Source: Folioceros fuciformis (lineage: Eukaryota > Anthocerotophyta > Anthocerotopsida > Anthocerotales). Taken from it: 22,994 bases of DNA. Where the stretch lies: positions 387,356 to 410,349 of the forward strand of contig JBNGIO010006223.1 of NCBI GenBank assembly GCA_049999805.1, given 5' to 3'. The notes under the pieces are model-generated. The model was not told the origin of the DNA. It saw only the letters and a list, made by a program, of their open reading frames with translations, and made no database searches. Each line of letters opens with the position of its first letter. The stretch's first letter is position 1. Positions 1-7,446 of the stretch are shown here, piece by piece. Position numbers and translations under genes: made by a program.

Positions 1-515
1 AGGCAGTGAGTAAGTTCAAGTTTGAGAAATGCAGGGGACTACTTGGACTCAAGCAAACTCAAGTGCGCTAAGTGGGAGTGTTAAGCATGATTAATGTTGA
101 GATTAATTAAATCTAATCCAGTTTATTGAGTTTGTACTAATTAGTGGTAAGAGTGATTAAGGTTATGATTAATATATATATACCTTATTAGACTTTGTTA
201 TGTTAGGCAAAAAGGTATTGTAGGGTTTGGGGTCATTTATCTCATATTGGGCACGAAATGAGAGTGCCACCCATAGGTCCATAAAAGAAGGGATGAACCC
301 ACCTAGTATTCGTAGTCTAACTCCCTCTTCACTTGTATTGTGTTGTTTTTGTAATTCTTCTTTTATTTGAGTTTAAGAGCCTTGTTCTAGTGCTCTTATT
401 TTTGGGATTCTGCATCTTACTTCAACTAACTTGTTTTAACCTCTTTTGAGCATGGCGGGGGTGACATCTCAACAATAGTTTAATCCTAGCAAGATGCCAA
501 CTTATGAGCTTGTGC
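1..515. other. AT-rich non-coding stretch, probably transposon-derived
   Basis: No open reading frame of note lies here. The left part is AT-rich with an alternating TA run near 171-181. Positions 300-440 read like a transcribed LTR/leader region on the plus strand, and a short ATG-initiated frame at about 452 stops after eight codons. The boundary with the minus-strand Copia gag remnant to the right is not sharp, so this may be the downstream part of the same element after decay, or a second LTR element. No LTR terminus or coding domain could be fixed. Confidence 0.35.
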
Positions 516-1064
516 CTATGAGGTGTTATACGAAGTTACAAAATTCGACCAGGAGGCAGGTAATGAAAGCATTAAATAGAGTGCTAACATATCTTCCTTA
601 ATGGCTTCCTATGTTGTTCCTTCCAACTTAGAAACAAGATGTCTGAAAGTAGCATTGTGCTTTTCTACTGAGTCATCATCTTGCATCTTGCAGAGTTAAA
701 GGTTTTTAAGGGCTGCCATTTGACTGGTTGAATTTCCACCAGAGTAAAGCTCACAAAGTCTAGACCAGATATTTAATGCAGATACGGCTCCTGAAGTGTG
801 CCTCAACATTTTAGAGGTTAGGCCACATCGTACCATGTACATGGCTGCGTCATTTCTAACTGTCCATGCCTTGACAGTTGCTGCATCATCTGTATCTAAC
901 TCATCATCTCTGGTTGTTACATCCCAGAGTCCTTTGTTCTAAAGAGCACCCTGCATCCTCATCACCCAGATATCGTAATTCTCCCCTCTGAACTTGTCCT
1001 TTTCCTTAAACATGTCACTGCCTATGCTATAGGACAGTTTGGGTATGGTATCTTTATCACCCAT
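516..1064 (-). pseudogene. Copia-type retrotransposon gag remnant
   Basis: Reading the minus strand from the ATG at 1064 gives one uninterrupted frame of 183 codons, without frameshifts, that resembles the N-terminal Gag (UBN2/DUF4219-type) of plant Ty1/Copia elements. The typical features are present in order: an FRGENYDIW motif near residues 26-34, the LWD and WTVRNDAAMYM-like helix, an LWxxL-type segment (NIWSRLCELY), and a LVSKLE then LPASW motif near the end. Three in-frame stops interrupt it, after GAL, KNL and EGTT, and the frame ends at a fourth stop at 516-518. No zinc knuckle, protease, integrase or reverse transcriptase follows, so the element is dead and truncated. The lack of frameshifts suggests decay mainly by substitution. 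The domain identity is from memory of the family, not a search. Confidence 0.8.
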
Positions 1065-2216
1065 GTTTGTAGGATTTAACAGACACTAATGTGTGAAGTT
1101 GTAACCTGTGCTATGCAGGTTAATCACAACAAAGTGTCTAGGAACAGATGTTAGGAGATGAATGATACATGGTTCATGAAGACATGAGCAATCACATAAC
1201 ATAAGCAGGGTTAGAAACTCTGTGCTGCGCTACTGTCAATTTGTTTTCTAATTTTAAATGCCTCATCTTCCACTTATTGTATGCGTAGGTGGAGCATAAT
1301 GGGCAACAATTGGGTGCATCAAATCTGTGACTTTTTTTTGTCTTATCTGTATGCCTACGTACAACTCCAGAATGAGGGGATTTAGCAAGCAAATGTGGTT
1401 TCGACAAAGTCAACAGTTTGAAATTCAAGTGAGAGATTTGTTCTTTTATACCTTGAATACCCACAGTAGAATCAATAAGGCGTCGAGTGACGCTGCTATG
1501 ATTTCTTTCTATGCGGTTTTGGTATGATTCAAGCCTATGTGGTTTGATGTAGCATATGTTGTGAGAAGTCCCCTATGGTTAGGGTTACTAATAGAAGCTC
1601 GCTGCAATCGCACCGCTTGTGGAATCAACTGTATGGGAGAATAAGGAGCAAAAGTCAAATGTCTCTGACCAGGGTAGAGAGTCTCCAATATTGTATAGAA
1701 GGCCTCCTGTAGGTTTTTGCAGAGATCAAGCAAATCTTGGTTGCGCAACATCCACGTCACGGTGTGCTGATGGATGCGCTCCATAAGATTATGCCTGTTT
1801 TGATTTCGATTTTGCTACCTCCTGTTGTTGTTTGCACACTCAACGAGAACGTGCCAGACATTGTTTCCACGGTAGCCATTTGTGGCTGAATTTGTAGAAG
1901 CTTGTAAAATGCACATTATATGAATTTCTGTAAGCTATTTTCAATAAATTTCAATATGCAAGATCTAGCAGTTGTTCTAGTGTACCTCTGCCAAAATTGC
2001 CTAAGGCAATCTGACTAGAGATGCACTGGAACAAGATCCGGGTTTAGCACATCTCCTTATAAAATATAAAGAAAATTTCTACAAGAATTTTAATATGTTC
2101 TTTTCTTTTCTAAAAAAGAAACCTAATTTCCTTTTGAAAGAAAGCAAAAGAGACATGATTGTGCATGAAATTAAATGCACAATCTAATGTACACTCATTT
2201 TAATGTAACCTACATT
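1065..2216 (-). mobile_element. Presumed 5' leader between LTR and gag of the Copia remnant
   Basis: This 1.15 kb lies between the primer-binding site and the gag start of the minus-strand element. The open frames in it are short, at most about 90 codons, and resemble nothing I know. Leaders of plant Copia elements are usually much shorter, so part of this may be a nested insertion or the element may belong to a long-leader lineage. I see no host gene here. Confidence 0.45.
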
Positions 2217-2228
2217 GCTCTGATACCA
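2217..2228 (-). mobile_element. Primer-binding site complementary to initiator tRNA-Met
   Basis: The minus strand reads TGGTATCAGAGC, the standard primer-binding site of plant LTR retrotransposons primed by initiator tRNA-Met. It sits 12 bases beyond the proposed LTR end, a slightly longer spacer than usual. Its orientation agrees with the minus-strand gag. Confidence 0.85.
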
Positions 2229-2240
2229 TAAGAAATTACA

Positions 2241-2447
2241 TGTAGATGTAGATTTATTATAAGAATAACATTGTATATATTCAAGAAGAGAGTAAGTAAA
2301 ATATTGAAACTAAACTCAACTTAACTATTCATGAATGGGTGTGACTATTCATAACAGTCGTAACCCTAGTGAAGAGGTAAGACATTTTAAACTATACACA
2401 CACTATGAAACTTGAGATAATATAACCCTAATCTCACTATGCCAACA
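2241..2447 (-). repeat. Short LTR of the Copia remnant
   Basis: The 207-bp segment begins TGTTGGC and ends CTACA on the minus strand, giving the usual TG...CA termini with the extended TGT/ACA inverted ends. An AATAAA lies about ten bases before the 3' end, and the primer-binding site follows just downstream. The second LTR is not in the window or is lost, so borders are inferred from the termini and the primer site only. A target-site duplication cannot be tested. Confidence 0.6.
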
Positions 2448-3232
2448 TCAATACTCCTTCATGGAGAAGGATGGTGACAGGAGCAACCCAAATTGAGATT
2501 TGCAAGGACTAGCCTCAACCATGGCCAGACCCAAACGGATCTGCTCAACCAGGCTACCGTGGTGCTCACATGGCTTAGCATGTGAAGACCACACAGTGTG
2601 GTTGTCCAATGATGAAGAACCAAGGAGAAGCCCTAGGAGAGAGGAGAGAGTGGTGGACAGTGGAAGTGAAGTGGAGGTATTATGGGAAGTTCTCCTGGAT
2701 CAGCGATGGGGCAGAAGGGCCATGGGGGTTCCAAGAGAGCGAAGGCCGAGACGGCCACAGTGGAGACGGGCACGGTAGTCTAGGAAATACTAGGTCATAT
2801 TTTTATTATTGGATAATTAACTCATGAATTTTGAAACAAGTAGTGTTGACCGTAGAAGTGTGTCAGGAACCTTTAATTTTTTTTAAGACAATGAAAGGCT
2901 GCGGCAGTAATGGTGCTCCGAGGCCAGATGTATAAGGGGCAAGGCTACTTTCCTCTCCACAGACAAGAAAGAAGATCATGAAGATCCTTGGGGTGGTCGA
3001 GAGCTGTGTGACCTAGCTCCGCGACTGGTGTGGCTAGTGGAAGGGGTGTTCTGCACCCGTGAGGAAGAGGAATTTCTGCATAAGGTCAGGGTAGGAAGGC
3101 GAGTTTTGCGAAACCCTTGGAAAGCCAAGAGGGAGCGCGAGTTTTGCAAAACTCTTGTGAGCCGTCCGGTTGTGATTTTTCTCTTCCTTGCTCTGCTATC
3201 TAACCAGGCCATGTTTAATCTCAGTGAGGAAT
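2448..3232. other. No gene recognised
   Basis: Several overlapping short frames on both strands run through 2500-3230, but none has a recognisable motif, a codon pattern that favours one frame, or plausible splice joins. A 20-base motif GCGAGTTTTGC(A/G)AAAC(C/T)CTT occurs twice, at about 3099 and 3138. The composition is purine-rich, unlike the AT-rich retroelement to the left. It is probably transposon-derived or intergenic. Confidence 0.4.
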
Positions 3233-3297
3233 CTGTGTGGCTCAAGGAGGAGCTTGTGTGGCTCAAGGAGGAGTCTATGTGGCTCAAGGAGGAGGAT
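3233..3297 (+). repeat. 24-bp tandem repeat, about 2.7 copies
   Basis: The unit GTGTGGCTCAAGGAGGAG plus six variable bases is repeated with a 24-base period. In one frame it encodes a repeated VWLKEE peptide and then stops at 3298-3300. The frame is only about 90 codons and has no other support as a gene. Confidence 0.8.
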
Positions 3298-3428
3298 TGA
3301 GTGGAGATTTGGTGTGTGAGAAGTATGGTTGAAATTGAGAAGTGCTGAGGAAGATTGTTGATAGGTTGAGTGAAGGAATCATTGAGAATCAGTGATGCAG
3401 TGCAGCACGGGGGTGTGGTTGGCCCTAA

Positions 3429-3455
3429 TCTACATCTACTGGTATGATCTGGTTG
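3429..3455 (+). mobile_element. Possible degenerate LTR 3' end plus primer-binding site
   Basis: The plus strand has AATCTACATCTAC followed directly by TGGTATGATCTGG. The first part matches the 3' end of the LTR at 2241-2447, and the second resembles a decayed initiator-Met primer site. This could mark a second related element in the opposite orientation. No gag follows, and the match is short, so the call is weak. Confidence 0.25.
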
Positions 3456-3610
3456 TAGAATAATGTGAATGTGGCTTGGGGTGCATAAGAATTTGCTTGC
3501 ACATGTCATAGCTCCTTCACAAGTGTGGCCAGAAACCCCACCTCATCTAGGCGCCGCGACCCCCGCATGCGCCAAATGGGTGGGTCCCACCATGATGGCA
3601 GACTCCCCTA

Positions 3611-3745
3611 TCGCGGTGGTTGAATCCACGACCGCGGTGGTAGAAGACACGACCGCGGTGGTGGAAGACACGACCGCGGTGGTAGAGTTAGGAACGTGGT
3701 GGTAGAGTTTAGGAACAACGGTGGTAAACTTAGGTATGGCGGTGG
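3611..3745. repeat. GC-rich 21-bp minisatellite
   Basis: A core CGCGGTGGT recurs with a 21-base period (ACCGCGGTGGTAGAAGACACG and variants) four times in 3611-3694. More divergent copies of about 24 bases (GTGGTAGAGTT-AGGAAC) continue to about 3745. It is strikingly GC-rich within an AT-rich setting, and CCGCGG sites recur. Read in frame it would give TTAVVED peptides on one strand and TTAVVSS on the other, but neither frame looks like a gene. Confidence 0.85.
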
Positions 3746-4045
3746 AGTACGTCTGGGTAGGAACTGACTTTAGAGAGTCTAGAAGTCGTAGATTTAGAAC
3801 AACTTGACACAAACCATTCCCTTGGGATCAAATCCTAGGACTACAACGACAGAGAGGGTGAATGTGGACCTCATTGTGTCCCTAGACACATAATTTGACT
3901 CCACACTCACCAAACTATTATCCACAAGATTTGCATCTACATTTCGCCTTACTCTTTAAGCTACCAAAGAAATATCTAGTTGCATTCCTCCTCATAGCTC
4001 AACCAAGACAAATAAATGCACCTGTATCCTAACACTTGCTCCCGG
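3746..4045. other. No gene; AT-rich intergenic or transposon-derived
   Basis: There are only short frames here. On the minus strand a TGTTAGGATACAGG sequence starts at 4034, which resembles the start of a Copia LTR, but I could not find the matching end or a primer site, so no element is called. Confidence 0.35.
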
Positions 4046-4349
4046 ACCAACATTTATAAAGTAGCACCACAACCATTAAGATCACCAAAACCCATAAGCT
4101 TAATCAACAAATCCATTACCCAAGGAGAATATTTCACACAGACAAATGTCACACTCATCTCATGAGGTAGTGCCCATCTTACTCATGTAGAGCAAGTAAG
4201 ACCAACATTTACATATTAGCACCACAACCATTATTGAAAACCATAAGCTTAATCAACAATTTCATTACCTAAGGAGAATATTTCACATAGAAGATGTCAC
4301 ACTCATCTTCTGAGGTAGTGCCCATCTTACTCATACAAAGCGAGTAAGA
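4046..4349. repeat. Tandem duplication of about 150 bp
   Basis: Copy 1 (4046-4200) and copy 2 (4201-4349) are adjacent direct repeats. Both start ACCAACATTTA and contain CATAAGCTTAATCAACAA, AAGGAGAATATTTCACA and GAGGTAGTGCCCATCTTACT, and both end near GCAAGTAAG or GCGAGTAAG. They differ by scattered substitutions and small indels, so the duplication is not recent. Confidence 0.9.
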
Positions 4350-4399
4350 TTCGTTTGATAGTGACAACTTTAAGATTCTTTTGATAGTGACAAGTTTCT
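4348..4399. repeat. 26-bp tandem duplication
   Basis: Two adjacent copies of a 26-base unit (4348-4373 and 4374-4399) share TTTGATAGTGACAA with a few mismatches. They abut the 150-bp duplication to the left. Confidence 0.85.
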
Positions 4400-4592
4400 T
4401 CACATCGATTTCATCTTGCATCACATCATTGTAATCCTTATTATGGCAATCAAAACACGTGAAAACCTTCTTGTGATACATGATTCAAATGTTTAGTTCA
4501 CTTTTAGTTTTGGAGGCAATTCATGTTATTAGATTCTACTCAGTACTAGCTAGCCAATCATAGCTTTTCTAAGCGAACTATTGAAAGAAGGC

Positions 4593-4806
4593 TTAATTAC
4601 CCTCTTTCAAGCCTTTTATAGAAAGTTACAATTTGTTCCTAATACCTACGCCAACGTCTTCAATCCTTCTTAACTGTACACAAATTTAACTTCCAAAGTT
4701 AATTACCCTCTTTCAAGCTTTTTATAGCAAATTACAATTTGTTCCTAACTACTTACGCCAACGTCTTCAATCCTTCTTAACTGTACACAAATTTAACTTC
4801 TAAAGT
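4593..4806. repeat. Tandem duplication of about 107 bp
   Basis: Copy 1 (4593-4698) and copy 2 (4699-4806) are adjacent. Each begins TTAATTACCCTCTTTCAAG, contains TACGCCAACGTCTTCAATCC and ends with AATTTAACTTC(C/T)AAAG. They differ at only a few positions, fewer than the duplication at 4046, so this event is probably younger. Confidence 0.92.
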
Positions 4807-5474
4807 ATTTGTTCACAACAAAGCCATTTCTCCCTGGCAACTTTTGATCCCTTCATCAAATACTCAAATTCAGCAAATCACTCTTAATCTTAATGTATGC
4901 TTGTCCTCCTCCATGAGTCAACTTAAAAAAGCTTTATCTACATCACAAGTTCAACTGGACACAAATTCTTATGGATTTCCTAAGTCATACACCTCACAAA
5001 GAAGTGCAAAGGATGCTTTACAATTATTATGGATGCAACTGGTGAAGGGAGAACCACTCTTTGTGAGCATGTTGTAGTGGCCATGGGGATGCTTGTGAGG
5101 AACTTGGAGGGAAAGGAGGCTGTTGGAGTGACCCTTGCTTTGTCCTCCACACCCCATCTTGCTTTGCAACATGGTGGTAGTAGATCACTAAAAAAAAGAA
5201 GTGCCCTTTCTTCAAGAAGCAATCAAGGAAAAGGAGGCCTCCAGGATGGGCTACAGTTAAATAATGTAGCAATGATGTGCAATGATCACAGCAAGCAAGA
5301 AGCAAAACAGCTTCATTTCCTAGAACTTAGGTAGGAAAAAGTTGTAGCATTAGATATCATTAAACTAGGACGTTCCTTGCACCCAGTTCATTTCATTATT
5401 ATTATCTTCTTCGTGATGAGAACCAAGACCCAAAACACGCTCACTTCGTGAGATTCTTCGCACACAGGTTGATT

Positions 5475-5516
5475 GCGGGTTGAGAAGCCGCCCCTTGATC
5501 GCGGGTTGAGAAGCCG
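5475..5516. repeat. 26-bp direct duplication, GC-rich
   Basis: GCGGGTTGAGAAGCCG occurs at 5475-5490 and again at 5501-5516, with the preceding TTGAT(T/C) also repeated, giving a period of 26 bases. It marks the shift from AT-rich repeats to the gene island. Confidence 0.85.
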
Positions 5517-6100
5517 GGGGCGGCCGTGGAGGACGGGGCGGTGGTTCTTGTACGACAGATTGTATGCATACACTCCGTACAAGTGCGTGTATGGATATGA
5601 TGGAACGCTCAAAACCGTAAATGCGTATGTATATGTAATCCAGACTTTCTGTATGGCTACGAGGCAGGTGCGGGAATGGGGTATGGAAATGCAAGTCGCG
5701 GCGACAGGGAAATCGGAGAGATGGTACCTCTTTTCTGGTTATGGCACATGGAGGCGACATAGAGAGAGACTGCCGCACGGCCGTGGCCCAGACATCGAGG
5801 CCGTCCTCTTCATTACTCGTTTGTGAAGAACACGGGACGGCCACTACTCCATCTCCGACACTGAGAATTATCATTGGGTATCTATTATTATAGAGTAGAG
5901 TGACGTGGTAGATAGTTGTGTGCCTGGCACGCGCAGGCGTGTGGCAGCACACTCGAGGAATTAAAAAAAACTAATGGATGCCAGCAAAGCAAGTTGTGTT
6001 TCAGTGAAGAGCTCCGCTGTCGTGCGATTGAGTTGGGAATCGGGGAAGTTGGGCTTCGCCATCAAGTCTTCCCATAAAGTTTGTGTATCCAGCCTCAATT

Positions 6101-6130
6101 GCCTTGCCTCGCCTTGCCCTGCCCTGCCGT
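6101..6130 (+). repeat. Six-unit GCCNT-type pentanucleotide repeat in ISU leader
   Basis: Six consecutive five-base units (GCCTT, GCCTC, GCCTT, GCCCT, GCCCT, GCCGT) lie 62 bases before the ISU start codon. They probably lie in the promoter or 5'UTR. The pyrimidine-rich strand is the sense strand. Any regulatory role is a guess. Confidence 0.8.
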
Positions 6131-6191
6131 TGCATTTCCTGGCTGGGCCGGCTCATGCCATCTCACCGTGTCTGTCAAGTGCAGTAGCAGG

Positions 6192-6869
6192 ATGTTGGCC
6201 CGGACCGCTGCCCACTTGGGTACTGCTTTTGGCCGTCAGGGTCAGCAGCTGCTGCCCTTGGTGCAACGCGGCTACCATGAGAAGGTGGTGGACCACTACA
6301 ATAACCCGCGCAACGTGGGCTCCTTCGACAAAAACGATCCCTCCGTGGGAACGGGTCTGGTTGGTGCTCCGGCCTGTGGGGATGTCATGAAGCTGCAGAT
6401 CAAAGTGGACGAGGAAACCGGCCAGATCGTCGACTCATGCTTCAAGACCTTTGGCTGCGGTTCGGCCATCGCGTCTTCCTCCGTTGGTACTCTTTCCTTG
6501 CCTTCCCTACTCGGAAATTTCTTTGCGTGTCTCTGTACCCTTGGCTTCATTACTCTCCTCTGTGTCGCAGCGACGGAGTGGGTCAAGGGGCGAGGCACAG
6601 ACGATGTGATTGATATCAAAAATAGGTTGGTGCCACTCCACGCACTCGATATGACAAGGCTCCATGTGACGAACGGGCCACACCTCACAGGGTTTTCTCG
6701 TTGTTGGACTTGCAGTGACATAGCCAAGCACCTGTCCCTCCCGCCAGTGAAGTTGCATTGCAGCATGCTGGCTGAGGACGCGATCAAAGCTGCAGTGCAG
6801 GATTATCAAAGCAAGAGAGCCAAGCGTGAAGATGAAGTCAGTGAGGCTGCAGCAGCCCAGCGGCCCTAA
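6192..6869 (+). CDS. ISU1: Mitochondrial iron-sulfur cluster scaffold protein ISU/ISCU
   Basis: Scaffold on which cysteine desulfurase NFS1-ISD11 and frataxin build [2Fe-2S] clusters in the mitochondrial matrix; the HSCB/HSP70 chaperones then move them on. Three exons: 6192-6486, 6571-6625, 6716-6869, giving 167 residues. Joins are VG|ATEWVK and KN|SDIAKH, both GT-AG. The family's ligand set is complete: C62 and D64 (ACGD), C89 (FGCGSA), H131 and C132 (KLHC). The LPPVK motif that binds mitochondrial HSP70 is at 125-129. Residues 1-28 are Arg/Ala/Leu-rich without acids, ending QRGYHE, as expected for a mitochondrial presequence. The C-terminus carries a longer Ala/Glu-rich tail than usual. Start: the ATG at 6192 gives a normal presequence; the frame is open further upstream but has no better ATG. 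Both introns happen to be in frame and stop-free, see findings. The neighbour APP1 is convergent. Confidence 0.96.
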   Translation: MLARTAAHLGTAFGRQGQQLLPLVQRGYHEKVVDHYNNPRNVGSFDKNDPSVGTGLVGAPACGDVMKLQIKVDEETGQIVDSCFKTFGCGSAIASSSVGTLSLPSLLGNFFACLCTLGFITLLCVAATEWVKGRGTDDVIDIKNRLVPLHALDMTRLHVTNGPHLTGFSRCWTCSDIAKHLSLPPVKLHCSMLAEDAIKAAVQDYQSKRAKREDEVSEAAAAQRP

Positions 6870-7446
6870 CTCATGTCCCGTCATCAAGATGAGAGTGTAG
6901 TGTGCTCGCCTGTACTCAAGGGAGATTGATTTGGAGGTGGCAGGCATTACCCGTTCGGGGCCTTGGATTCCAAATGATGAGCCCTTTCTCCACGTAGCAG
7001 ATTAGTCATGTACAAATTTTGGGTGTAGTGATACTGCTGGGAGCTACTCGGTACACAACGTTCGTAGTTGCTCCATGTAAGTGCTGCTGGTACATCGAAC
7101 GTTTGAAAGGAACGGTTGAGGGTTTTCAGGGTTCGCTATACACGTCCGTACAAAGGAGGACTGTGAACAATCTTGAGCTTCCATACTTCGCTAACATAAA
7201 CGAAGAATGACTGTGGACAACGTTACTGTGGGCTTGAAAGCTAGATGGCAAGTGCAAAGCTGATTCCAGTGTACTGTCATTACGCGAAACCAAAATGTGG
7301 TCCGCAAAACCGGAATAGAACCACATCAATAAGTAACCTTGTGGCCGTCTCGTTGGACACATAATTTGACGATGACAGTGCAACAGGAAGGCACCTGGAA
7401 GAGGACACTATATACAAGAAGGGTAAAGCGTGCAAGGAGATAGGAG
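6870..7446. other. Convergent intergenic region (3' ends of ISU and APP1)
   Basis: No gene is seen. The two flanking genes end here from opposite strands, so the region should hold both 3'UTRs and poly(A) sites. Short frames at 7019-7383 have no homology I recognise. Confidence 0.5.

Larger units (their letters stand above)
4807..6191. other. Intergenic region and upstream flank of the ISU gene
   Basis: Short frames exist on both strands between 4844 and 5950, up to about 195 codons in the reverse direction. They overlap each other, carry no recognisable motif and show no frame preference. The base composition becomes more GC-rich after about 5450, as in the gene island. The 5'UTR and promoter of the ISU gene must lie in the last few hundred bases, but no TATA box or transcription start could be fixed. 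Confidence 0.5.

Noticed and set aside
2976-3509. A 177-codon minus-strand frame rich in HTDSSLSHT repeats
   Set aside because: It is the antisense of the 24-bp tandem repeat at 3233-3297, with no family likeness on either strand.
5029-5334. A 101-codon plus-strand frame beginning MDATGEGRTTL
   Set aside because: Overlaps several equally long antisense frames, and no homologue or splice partner was recognised.
5365-5952. A 195-codon open frame on the minus strand, and a 117-codon frame opposite it
   Set aside because: Low-complexity composition, no recognisable motif, and mutually overlapping open frames in a GC-rich stretch. Probably open by chance.
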